Assembly: GCA_032622095.1 (NCBI GenBank)
Contig: CP136061.1
Span: 250,305,582 to 250,369,581, forward strand
Origin: Siphonodentalium dalli
Lineage: Eukaryota > Mollusca > Scaphopoda > Gadilida > Siphonodentaliidae
Length of the DNA stretch: 64,000 bases
Direction of reading: 5' to 3'
Position 1 is the stretch's first letter. The number at the start of each line of letters is the position of its first letter. The position numbers were made by a program, and so were the translations under genes. Of the stretch, positions 1 through 8,484 are shown piece by piece. The notes under the pieces are model-generated. The model had not been told where the DNA came from. It saw only the letters and a program-made list of their open reading frames with translations, and did not search any database.

Positions 1-389
1 CTCGTCACTTCGAATTTCAAAGTTTTTTCATTGAGAATCCTGTCTTGATATTCAGCAAAACGAGTAAAATTATTTTCAACTAATTCACGAATTTCGTTTA
101 TTTTGTTTTTAGAAACACGATGAAATATCCAATAATCTGAAAACAGTTGGTCCAATATATCCATTAAGAAATCAGTTTCAAATTCTGATCTCTCAATCAA
201 ACGTCTCAATCGACTCTGCCCCTCAGAGAAATGTCCCTTCAGCAAAGTCTGCACTATAATTTTACTTTCCCTCAAAAACCAAGTTTGTTTAAGTTCTCGT
301 TTGATTTCTTGATCCATTTTTGACATTTCGATCAAGTTATAATAAATTTTCAAAAGCATCTCTGCTGGTAACACATCAATTCCATCCAT
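1..389 (-). CDS. Conserved Polinton protein following PolB (partial, runs off window)
   Basis: The frame is open from the ATG at 389 to the window edge (129 codons), so only the N-terminal part is seen. It resembles residues 1 to about 60 of the protein at 54641-55237 in element 2: both have a hydrophobic start with PAEM or PPEI, then KIY, then a charged helix with EIK-EL and W--RE. The start overlaps the PolB stop (376-378) by 14 bases in another frame, the same tight layout as in element 2. The family's function is unknown to me. A helix-rich protein made with the polymerase is all that can be said. Confidence 0.6.
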   Translation of the reverse strand, partial: MDGIDVLPAEMLLKIYYNLIEMSKMDQEIKRELKQTWFLRESKIIVQTLLKGHFSEGQSRLRRLIERSEFETDFLMDILDQLFSDYWIFHRVSKNKINEIRELVENNFTRFAEYQDRILNEKTLKFEVT

Positions 390-3300
390 AAGGAATTGTG
401 TTGTATTCAGCCACAACAAGTCGTTTGGTGTACACAGATCGGAATGTTTTTGTTTGCTCTTCACTAATTACTTCTCGGTTCTTTGTGCGTTTAATTCTGC
501 ATGGATGGTTTATGACACGTTGAAAGTTTGACCGGTCGTTAACACATTCAACCATTGAATGAAAATTTATTTGCTGTTTAGTTTTATAATCCAGAGTGAT
601 ACCCTTGACCTTACATACAGATTTTATGACACCATCTTTCACGTACTGATATCCATAATTTTTCGGTCCTAACCCTACAAATTTCATGATTTTAGCATCC
701 GGATGCTCATCAGTCCATTTACCAAGGTAGCTGTCTTCGGTTTTGATATTTTCATTTTCTGGATCGAAAATATACATGCAGCTAACGGTGTCGAAATACA
801 ACACCCTATCTTTGAGTTTTTCTAAAACTTTATACAACTCCAAGCGTGCATATGCTGTGACAAATGATGCAACAACTACATTGGCAGATGGATGTGGTTC
901 TATAATATCGGTTTTATTTTCATAGCTGAATAATATGAATTTATCATGTTCAAAAATTTCAACTGCTTTGACGGTGATATTTTTATCAGTTAGTAGTTCA
1001 AAATATCTGGATGGTTCTGAGATATATTCAGTTTTAGTAAGAATATTATTTTGTGCATTTTTTCCCCATATGCAATTTATCATTAATTTTGCGCACTAAC
1101 AGAGTCCTGGGTTTTTCTCGATTTTTTCTTTTTCAAGTTTTATACCTTCAAACTGATAATAATATTTAATGTATTTATCTTTATCTTCTTCACTTTTAAC
1201 AGATTTTGGATATCCACTTGCTTCTTGTTTAATTTTGAGGTGTTTATCAATGTAATCCCTGTATACTTTGTCCGACCACTCAGTCGAATGCCAAACTTGA
1301 TACACTTCCAGAATTTGGTAACCCAATTCTATTGCTTTGAATAATTATACATGCGTCCAAACTCCAACTAAAGCACGCTGTTCAGTTTTATGACTACACT
1401 GTCCACTTTCATTTTCTGCACAAGTTTTACACAATGTATATATCATTTTGTTATTACAGTGGATCGGTAGCACTGGAATGTACAATTTATTTGCATTTAA
1501 TGAGTCCTTTGTAAGATTTGATGTCTCCTATTTGTTCCTGACTTAGAATTGCAGGATGACCAAGAGGGTACTCCCTATATTTATTCACACTAGGATACAA
1601 ACTGCATATAATAATTATAGCAATATATTTTATTTCCTGTTTAGATGTTGGTTCTATTTCATGATATAACTTTAGAGCATTAGTCCTACCACCAAATAAT
1701 GCTTCCCTTGGTTTAGTTGGGTCTTTATGCAAATAGAATGGATCCATAGTTTGTTTAAAAATTTTGTCTGCTTTACATTTATTGTCCAGGTCATGTTCCC
1801 AGATGCATATTAATTTGCATCCCAAGCTTTTGATTTACACTGTGTTTGATTTTGCACGATAACCATCAACAAAATGTATGCCTATTTTATCTTCACCACC
1901 ATTAAAGCATGTTTTATGTTTATATTTTGTTTTATAGCAATGTACTGTAGCCATCGAATTGCTTTCATCGAAAATTTACGCGTTTGTGGATATCCAGCAT
2001 CTGAAATTATACCTAGAGAATTCTCTGGTAATTAATTTTTTCTCCATGAAAGATTACATGTTTGAGCTAATGTTATTGCTTCCCGGAATGGATCTATTTG
2101 ATCATTGTTCATTACACATAGTCTGAATTTACCACATCCACGTCTTAAAATGTCTACATCTGATTTACAATACTTTTGAATTTCTTTTTGGAAATCAAAA
2201 ATAGCCTCAGCCCTAGCTTCGTACCATTTCAGAAATGAATCCCTATTTTCCTCAGACATGATTTCAGGTTTATTATATGTTTTGTCTAGATATGGTCCTA
2301 CGTAATTCAGAAAGTCCTGTGTAATTGCCCAATGTGGAAAATAACCTTTAGCCATTTCTTCAAGTTGGAATGTGTTTGGAAATTTAGATAATGCCATTGG
2401 GATGAAACTCAATGAATCGATTACTCTAACACCATTACATTTTAAACTCAGTATTTTGTTACCATTCATAATAACATTAGGTTTTGAATTTCCATTGTTC
2501 ACCAAGTAATGTAAGAGGAACTGACTATCGTAACCTCTTGCATTGTGAGCAATACATGTTGTGCCTTTATGGTCGTTGGTGTAAAACAACCATTTACAAA
2601 ATCTTTCCAATACATTTTCACCTTTAAAAACATATTCTCTATTTGACAATACAGAATCACATGAATTGCATATTTCATCAATGGGTTTGCATATACAATT
2701 TTCACAAGCAGTTTGTGCAACACAAATATTGGGTATATGAACACCAGTATCTTGTTGACATTCAAAATAAAAAAATATGAATGGTACCTTTACTTCTTTC
2801 TGTGTTTCTTTCTTTTCGTACTGTTGAATATGACATCTGTGGTCTGATGGAACGATTTCCTTACAGTATTTGCACTTCTCTATTCCCGAACAGATATGTC
2901 TTTTCTCCTTTCGTGTGACGATTTCAACCCCGCATTTCTGGCATTTGTGTATCATATCACAAATAGTTTTGTCTTGTTTTGGTAATTTTTTCAAATGATT
3001 GTCGAGATATCGTTTACTTCTAAAAGTCCTCTTACATTTGGTGCAGTGTATCCCTCGTTCAAATGGACATATCTGACCCTCGAAACACATAGAGTTGAAT
3101 GGACATAAATGATCACCTCTGTTGTTCAAACCGACATCACATTGTTCACAGTAATAACTGCATCCAAGGAATCGTGTGACAGTTGTGATCACATCGTAGT
3201 GGTTGTCATTGAAATATAGATGGATAACTTTACTTTCTTTCCTAACTGGTGGTGGTTGAAAAAGAAAGCCTTCGTCAGCAAATTGATTATGTAATTTTAT

Positions 3301-4057
3301 AACATACTCCGGATATAGTTGTTCCTGAATAATTTTGTATTCCTCAACCCCGCAACTGGTGTCGTATGATATCCCCACTTTATCCAACAATGACTTTGCA
3401 GTTTCCCGTTGTGTAGCTCTTGCTGGTCTCGTAATCCGTTTACATTGTTGCTTCCATTCAATGGTATCGTTTTTGTCAACATTACACATACCAACAACGA
3501 CAGCCCTCGCAAAACACATGTTATCTTCAGCGTTCTGAATCAGAAGAATACATTTCTTTACTGTTTTCATTTGATTTTTTTCACCGAATGCTCCATAATG
3601 TAATGTATGTCTTGCGGTCCCTGTAGGCATATGTGTGACAGTGATATCAAATGGCATCTGTCCGTCATGAATTTTGAATTTATTTTCGATTGTGCAACTT
3701 TTTCTATGTTGTCAGGCAATAATTCACCCGTCAGGTCTTTTGCTTCAGTGAACGGGACGTGAATCCCTAGATCTAGCCCTGGATGAAAGATGAAATTCTC
3801 ATTTGATCTTTTGGTCCTGCATCACACTCATCTTTCAAACTGTTCACCAGATCTTTGAAAATTATGTGAACAGTTTGAAATGGTTGATGAAATTCTTGAA
3901 ATGTGACGTTGTATTTCTTTGATGTTGTTTTAAATTTCCTCTAGTATTTATCGATCAGATTTTTTATAGTATAATATTTACAATCATCATCCAGTCGCAC
4001 TCTCTTTCTATTATCTCGTTCGCTTTCGCTATTTGAATATGGCACAAGGCGCTTCAT
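376..4057 (-). pseudogene. PolB: Protein-primed DNA polymerase B of element 1, decayed
   Basis: Similarity to the intact polymerase at 50551-54624 runs over the whole span, from a basic-acidic N-terminus (ATG at 4055-4057) to the C-terminal IPYGW. The reading frame is broken: there is a stop shortly after the first 38 codons (near 3940), and frame changes or stops near 3660-3850, 1830-2030, 1330-1490 and 1085-1095. Key residues are also lost. The exonuclease I Asp is Tyr (FYFE instead of FDFE), the motif A Asp region is replaced and lengthened before CSLYP, and motif C reads YFDTVS instead of YFDTDS. Exonuclease II (AHNARGYD), exonuclease III (YCKSDVD) and the N-terminal zinc-finger cysteines remain. 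It is a relic that cannot polymerise DNA. Confidence 0.93.
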
Positions 4058-4060
4058 TGT

Positions 4061-4175
4061 GAAATGACGACGTGATGAAAAATCGCGTCGCGTTTATGCT
4101 CTGACACGGACATGCACAGTCATCGTCCGTGTCAGAGCATAAAAGCGACGCGATTTTTCATCACGTCGTCATTTC
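4061..4175. promoter_or_regulatory. Inverted-repeat bidirectional promoter between PolB and zinc-knuckle gene
   Basis: Two 50-bp arms (4061-4110 and 4126-4175) are nearly perfect reverse complements around a 15-bp spacer. The right arm carries GCATAAAAGCG (4138-4148), a TATA-like box facing the zinc-knuckle gene. The left arm has the matching GCATAAACGCG facing PolB. The block lies exactly between the divergent starts at 4057 (minus) and 4209 (plus). The same position in element 2 holds another inverted repeat of unrelated sequence with TATAAAAG on both arms. The promoter role is inferred from position and TATA-like boxes. Confidence 0.6.
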
Positions 4176-4208
4176 ACTGACGACTGAATAACGCACCGAA
4201 CGCTCACC

Positions 4209-4814
4209 ATGGATCCACGATTGCAGAGTAACAACATACAACATTTACGAAAAATTGCATTAGAAGTTTTAAAGAATACAAAGTGGATACCACCATACGG
4301 TAACTGTTTTAGGTGCAATTCGAGTTCACATTGGGCTTTTCAATGTGATGGCACTACGAAAAAGAAGATTGATCAGATGAAAAAAACATCATTGATGGTG
4401 AGTGAATATACTCCTGGGAAGTCTACTTGGACTCACACATCAGACAACGATTATCTCACACCATATGATGCTATTTTAATGAACATTGATCAACCTGAGA
4501 CATCAACTAACGAGATCGCGGATCTGAAAGCTGAAAGTGGGGAACAATGCAACTCAACCGCGATATCAATTAACGAGATCGCGGATGTGAAAACTGAGAG
4601 TGGTGAATTATACGCCTCAACCGAGGTGTCAAATGATGAAATCACTATTCTAAACACGGATGATTCGCAGATGGAAGTGATAAACGCTGTAGCCAAAGGC
4701 GCTGACAATACTGAAATTAAGCAAAACACTTTGCCTATCAGAAGAGAAAAAGACGTGCATCGCGAGAATCTTCCAAGAAAGTTAAAATTGGTGAATAAAA
4801 TATTATTTATTTAA
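4209..4814 (+). CDS. Zinc-knuckle (CCHC) protein of element 1
   Basis: This 201-residue protein begins at ATG 4209 (context CACCATGG). One CCHC zinc knuckle lies at residues 33-46 (C33, C36, H41, C46), preceded by W-PPYG. The same motif stands at residues 92-105 of the counterpart at 49756-50331. CCHC knuckles bind single-stranded nucleic acid, so a role in genome or RNA handling is plausible but not shown. Residues 95-150 contain a diverged internal repeat (SxNEIADxKxESGE), and the C-terminus is basic. The frame is fully open although the neighbouring polymerase is dead. It is transcribed away from PolB from the shared inverted-repeat promoter. Confidence 0.7.
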   Translation: MDPRLQSNNIQHLRKIALEVLKNTKWIPPYGNCFRCNSSSHWAFQCDGTTKKKIDQMKKTSLMVSEYTPGKSTWTHTSDNDYLTPYDAILMNIDQPETSTNEIADLKAESGEQCNSTAISINEIADVKTESGELYASTEVSNDEITILNTDDSQMEVINAVAKGADNTEIKQNTLPIRREKDVHRENLPRKLKLVNKILFI

Positions 4815-4872
4815 TTACTTGTTACGTTTTTCTTTTAGCAATTTCAGAGCGTATCTTTTGAAAAATTTGGGT

Positions 4873-4888
4873 GGCCCTGAAAAGGGCC
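4873..4888 (-). terminator. Histone-type 3' stem-loop after the LYPDL gene (element 1)
   Basis: Read on the minus strand, the site is AAAC then GGCCCTTTTCAGGGCC then ACCCAAA: a six-pair stem, TTTC loop, A-rich 5' flank and ACCCA 3' flank. It lies 19 nt after the stop of the gene at 4908-5261. About 12 nt further on comes CAAAAGATACGCTCTG, placed like a histone downstream element. The match to animal histone mRNA 3' ends is seen in the sequence; its use is inferred. Confidence 0.7.
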
Positions 4889-4907
4889 GTTTAACTTGTT
4901 TGCTGAG

Positions 4908-5261
4908 TCAATAAAATTCAGACAAATCAGGATAAAGTCCTCCCTTGTTGTATGTGGGCCTCCAGTATGGTTCCTGCACGTATTCCGCTGCCTCAGTGGT
5001 AATCCACCTTGGCAGTGGTCTTGGAGGATTAAATTCAGACAAATCTGGATATAATGCTCCCTCCTTATACGTGGGTTTCCACTCTGGAGTTTCCCCATAC
5101 ACCTTGGGAGGACTAGAACTCCGTCTTTGCAGGAATTCTTGAACTCCAGCTCTAATCTCTAACTTGTGTCTCTCCGAATCTCTAATATTCTTCTGCCAAT
5201 TCTTTAATCGAGCATCGGCAGAGAATTTAAACAAAATATTCTCTTTTAGTTTAGAGAACAT
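4908..5261 (-). CDS. LYPDL-motif protein of element 1
   Basis: The protein has 117 residues from the ATG at 5261; an upstream in-frame start at 5285 would add eight hydrophobic residues. The N-terminal half is basic and helical, resembling that of the 116-residue protein at 49260-49610 (FxKL-K at the start, W-K---DS-E and LxRR near the middle). The C-terminal half contains two copies of W-PTY-x-G-LYPDLSEF, with LYPDL at residues 70-74 and 109-113. LYPxL is the known class of short ALIX-binding late-domain motifs used by some enveloped viruses for ESCRT-dependent release. That reading is inference. The frame is intact and is followed by a histone-type stem-loop. Confidence 0.65.
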   Translation of the reverse strand: MFSKLKENILFKFSADARLKNWQKNIRDSERHKLEIRAGVQEFLQRRSSSPPKVYGETPEWKPTYKEGALYPDLSEFNPPRPLPRWITTEAAEYVQEPYWRPTYNKGGLYPDLSEFY

Positions 5262-5388
5262 TTTGAAGATAAAAAAGAAACACACTTGGTTTGACTTTCG
5301 GGGGAATTTGGTAAAATACGCAATGTCGTCGTCAGCGGCGCCCGCGCGTTTTCAATAAAAAATAAACATACATCCACCATTCTTCATT
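5262..5388. promoter_or_regulatory. Probable start of divergent promoter between LYPDL and OTU-like genes, split by an insertion
   Basis: About 115 bp separate the LYPDL start (5261, minus) from the left target duplication (5376-5388) of the retroposed insert. On the other side only 9 bp separate the right duplication (ends 6654) from the OTU-like start (6664). Before the insertion the two divergent starts were therefore about 140 bp apart and probably shared a promoter. No clear TATA box is seen. Confidence 0.35.
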
Positions 5389-6641
5389 CTCTGGCAGCGG
5401 GTGGAGCGAACAAGTCAGATTTCATTTGGCTTAATTAGTTCCTCGTCTGCTAGAGCGTCGGTACGAGTGATTTGAGCGGTCTGTAACCTTAATTGGAAGC
5501 AACCGCCCTCGTGCTGATGCCGGCGAGTGAGACGGTTTTGGATTAGGCTTAGTGCGACGGACAATGGAGCTAATCCCTGACGCCGCGTTAGCAGCGATAG
5601 AGAGATCTCAAATTGCGGATATTGTTAGCTGGAATCTCCAGTCTAACAGAGGCTATTTGACTCTCTGTGTTGAATTTCGGACGGGAGATGCTGGAAACCA
5701 GAGATCTTCCACCCGGAGCAAGACCAAGACCAGCCGTACCATGAAAGAGGAGCCTCCTAAGAAAAAGACACCAGCTCGAAGGAGAAGGGACGCAGCCAGA
5801 CGGGCGAAATGGAAGAAAAAGAAGGGGGTGACTGTTGATCTGCCGGTCACCCCTCCCCGTGTGGTTCAGCCATCCAGTGTCACAGCCGGTAGGCCGGAGT
5901 TGTCCGAGAGACGCCCAGACGACCCGGCCTGCATGGAGACAGGTGACATCAGACCAGCTAGCAGGGACTCCGTAGATCTGCCGGAGGTCCCTGCTGTCGG
6001 CACAGAGACGAGCGGAGACAGGGACGCGGATACCACCCCCGATGTTCCTGCCGCCAGTTTCGACGTGGAGATGGAAACACCACCCAGCCTCTCTCCACCA
6101 GGGGCGGATAGCACCATCTCCGCCCCTCCGGCGCCGATGACGAGAAGCCGGCGTCGCCAACACCAGATCAGGTCAAACAAGAGCGCGATGACCTCCAACG
6201 GGTGATTCTCGAACACCACGCAGCAGGAATGAAATATCCAATCACCAACCACGATTTCTTCCTGCTGAGGGATTACCATATCTACAGAGGACCTGACAAG
6301 CTGGACCCTGCACAAGGCATCTACAAAATGCAAGATGGGAACATATACCTGTCTAAACACCCTCCTCCACTGGGAAAGCAGGAAAAAACAGAAGAAAAAT
6401 CCAGTTCAGACTCAGACACAGCCACAGCATCAACAACAGCTATACCAAACCGACGAAAAAAGAAAGCCAACAAGACTAAAAAAAAAAAAAAATAGATCAT
6501 TTTCATTTTCACCTCACCAATCTCATGTTATGTAATACCATTACATGTATCCTCATTAAATTTCAAGTGGGTTGTAGGAGAGGGGTTCCGCCCCTTTCAA
6601 ATCTTCCCGGGAAAGTTTCCCAAACCCCCCATAGTAGTAGT
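5389..6641 (+). mobile_element. Retroposed element with 13-bp target duplication (short non-LTR type)
   Basis: The insert is flanked by a perfect 13-bp direct repeat, ACCATTCTTCATT (5376-5388 and 6642-6654). Its base composition is much more GC-rich than the surrounding Polinton DNA. It ends in a short TAG microsatellite (ATAGTAGTAGT), as many non-LTR elements do, and has one gag/ORF1-like coding region (5564-6495) but no reverse transcriptase. Length is 1253 bp. A half-LINE carrying only ORF1 is the best reading; an internally deleted LINE is the alternative. It landed 9 bp before the OTU-like start codon of element 1. Confidence 0.65.
5564..6495 (+). pseudogene. ORF1/gag-like coding region inside the retroposed element, frameshifted
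   Basis: The first frame starts at ATG 5564 and stops at 6205. A second frame carries on to 6495, and the two overlap around 6120-6205, which suggests a frameshift there. The first part has a predicted helical start and then a very basic stretch (PARRRRDAARRAKWKKKK, about residues 71-88), followed by a Pro/Ser/Asp-rich linker. The second part has a compact hydrophobic-aromatic region (NHDFFLLRDYHIYRGPDKLD) and a poly-lysine tail encoded by an A-run (6478-6492). I do not recognise a named family. A basic nucleic-acid-binding ORF1 protein is inferred from composition and context. Confidence 0.4.
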
Positions 6642-6663
6642 ACCATTCTTCATTTATACCGAA

Positions 6664-7084
6664 ATGGATTACCGAGATCTGTATCAGAGTTATTTGGAGG
6701 AGGGGTTGATGGTGATCGAGAGGTGTCTTTGGGGATGAAACACAGATGATCTGGAAGGCTTTGAGTCTAGCAACAACGGGTACTGTAGATATCTATAGAT
6801 ATACCGTTATGCTGATGACAGATCACAGAGGTCGGTTATTCGGATTACCACCACGGTTGTTCGGATACACCAGGTTGCTGGGATCGTCAAGACTGATGGT
6901 GCGACTTGCGGCTACCTTGCTGCAGCGGTCTATCATAATCTTCTCAAGGCACAGGGTCTACGAGTTCTTGCCGCTCTGGGGGATACAGACAGGCCAGCCG
7001 TGTAATTGTGCCATTTGGTTGCGACGTTCCCAAGATAACTTCCAGGTTTATTCAAACCCAAATACACAGTGCGGTTTCTTTTGA
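6664..7084 (+). pseudogene. OTU-like protein of element 1, frameshifted
   Basis: The start ATG lies at 6664. The frame breaks near 6734, at the position matching the would-be catalytic loop, and the rest reads openly in another frame to 7084. The second part matches the 155-residue protein at 46569-47036 over its length: GDET then KALS, then SRLMVRLAATLLQR, then C-CAIWLRR near the end, and a final QCGFF (QCGGF in the other copy). The pattern recalls the OTU cysteine-protease fold, but the nucleophile cysteine position is not a cysteine in either copy. It converges with gene Y and is followed by a stem-loop. Confidence 0.6.
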
Positions 7085-7097
7085 AACCATCCAAAAC

Positions 7098-7113
7098 GGC
7101 CCTTTACAGGGCC
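7098..7113 (+). terminator. Histone-type 3' stem-loop after OTU-like gene (element 1)
   Basis: GGCCCTTTACAGGGCC has a six-pair stem and TTAC loop, with CAAAAC before it and TCACAAA after it. It lies 13 nt after the stop codon. It is followed by TTTTTCAAAAGATACGCTCT, almost the same downstream element as at the LYPDL gene of this Polinton. Confidence 0.65.
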
Positions 7114-7369
7114 TCACAAATTTTTCAAAAGATATACGCTCTACTATTGCTACCGTACGATTTGTTCATTCTTTCTGAACTTGGAGAGAATGTTCACATA
7201 ATTTCTCAAAAATACTTGTTCATTCATCCTGAAATTGGAGAGAATGTTCACATAATTTATCAAAGAATACTTCCCTAACAATAAAAAACCCCACTACCAC
7301 CTTTCATAGCTATAATGCGATCATTATGTAGCATAATAATACAGAGCGTATCTTTCGTGAATTTTAAGT

Positions 7370-7385
7370 GGCCCTGAAAAGGGCC
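7370..7385 (-). terminator. Histone-type 3' stem-loop after gene Y (element 1)
   Basis: Read on the minus strand, CTAAAC then GGCCCTTTTCAGGGCC then ACTTAAAATTCACGAAAGATACG. The downstream CACGAAAGATACGCTCTG is purine-rich and sits where a histone downstream element is expected. It lies near the end of the decayed gene Y. Confidence 0.65.
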
Positions 7386-7394
7386 GTTTAGAAT

Positions 7395-7785
7395 AATATA
7401 AAATAATTTCTTTTGTTTCTTCATCACTGTTAAATCTTTCTCGAGTGATCCAAATGTTGATCGCTTCGTAGGTTCTTTCTGGAAACCATGTACCTCAATT
7501 GGTATGTCAATCGTGTGAGGTTTCAAGTTGATTGTACATTCAGTCGGTCTTTGTGTTAACTGCTTTCGCAAGTCCTTCATTTCCTGACAAATATTCCGTA
7601 ACAACTTTGTCTGTCCTTCCCATTGTGAACTGTTGACAACTTTGGTATATAAAAGGTTGAATCATTTGTTGTGTGTTCACCGGCGGTATATACACTGGTT
7701 GTTGATCAGTTCGCGGATACACCATTGGTACCTGTTGCTGTTCTACCCGTGGTGTCACATTTTCCGCTTACAATGGAGCTGACAT
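7395..7785 (-). pseudogene. Gene Y of element 1, decayed
   Basis: The counterpart is the 162-residue protein at 47660-48148: the segment LR-I--E-KDLR followed by a stretch ending IDIPIEVHGFQK matches LKAILDELRCLRR and EIDIPIRVHDVQK. The ATG at 7785 is followed after five codons by a stop. A second break near 7600 shifts the frame between a Gln/Pro-rich N-terminal part and the conserved part. The basic C-terminal tail of the other copy is largely missing. Function unknown. Confidence 0.6.
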
Positions 7786-8199
7786 TTGCGTCGTTGCAGG
7801 AACAGGATCGTATCATATTTCTACGAATAAAAACACCGATTTCACTCGGGAAAATTTTATCTGTACCATTTTACCATTATCTCATAACATATTTCACTGA
7901 AAGGTAATTTCTACGAGTACATTTTACAACACTAGCGTCTTAGAATTTATTCGAAGACTTTCGCTTTTGTTAAAAATACAGTGGTAAAGTAGCACAATTT
8001 ACCAATGCTTCGATTTTTGCTTGGTATTATTCTAAGTTCAGTGTGTCCAGCGAAGGGGAACGCCCTTCGCTTACCACACTGGCATTAGAATCGGAGAAAA
8101 AAACGATACATTAGTAAACTATGCTCTTTTCTGTCAAAACAACCCACTTCGAAGCACTCACCTTACTCTTTGGAATCTAACACAACCTCTGGATCGACG
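7786..8199. other. Non-coding stretch between gene Y and element 1 terminus
   Basis: No supported gene is present. It probably holds the promoter of gene Y in its right-to-left direction, but I see no clear TATA box on the minus strand. Confidence 0.4.
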
Positions 8200-8476
8200 A
8201 CACCGACCCTGGGCTGTCACTCTGGCCCACCCTGCTCGGGGGCACTCTGGCCCATGGGCCAGAGTGCCAGGTCCTGACACTGACTCTCAGACTGGCACTC
8301 TGGCCCACCCCTGCTCGGGGGAACTCTGGCCCATGGGCCAGAGTGCCAGGTCCCATATCCTGACGTTGACACTCTGGCTGGCACTCTGGCCCACCCCCTC
8401 TGGATCTGTCACTCTGGCCCATGGGCCAGAGTGCCAGATCCAGAGTGGGTGGGCCGGAATGCCAGCCAATACTACT
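8200..8476. repeat. Terminal repeat of Polinton element 1
   Basis: The region is built from repeats of GGCACTCTGGCCCA and its complement. Perfect 24-bp palindromes centred on CCATGG occur (for example 8243-8266) and alternate with CCACCC-TGCTCGGGG units. The layout is like that of the element 2 terminus, where GGCACTATGGCCCAGTA units alternate with their complement, but the sequence differs. The outer end is 8476 (AATACTACT); the inner boundary is approximate. Confidence 0.7.
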
Positions 8477-8482
8477 AGTATA
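8477..8482. repeat. Probable 6-bp target duplication (one side), AGTATA
   Basis: It stands directly outside the CT-3' end of element 1. The second copy lies beyond the window, so it cannot be confirmed here. Confidence 0.4.
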
Positions 8483-8484
8483 TA

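Larger units (their letters stand above)
1..8476 (-). mobile_element. Polinton/Maverick element 1, degraded, cut by window edge
   Basis: This block has the gene set of the early-like arm of a Polinton in reverse orientation: conserved gene, polymerase B, zinc-knuckle gene, LYPDL gene, OTU-like gene and gene Y, each with a recognisable counterpart in the complete element at 46017-63346. It ends at 8476 in ATACTACT, with the CT-3' end typical of the family; the other element ends ATTACTACT. Next to it stands AGTATA (8477-8482), the expected place of a 6-bp target duplication, whose partner lies outside the window. Polymerase B, the OTU-like gene and gene Y are broken, so this copy cannot move by itself. 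The capsid and integrase genes would lie to the left of base 1. Confidence 0.85.

Noticed and set aside
4873-4888. Bacterial-type rho-independent terminator
   Set aside because: The hairpin matches one by shape, but the genes and context are those of an animal Polinton, there is no U-tract immediately after the stem, and the flanks fit the histone type instead.
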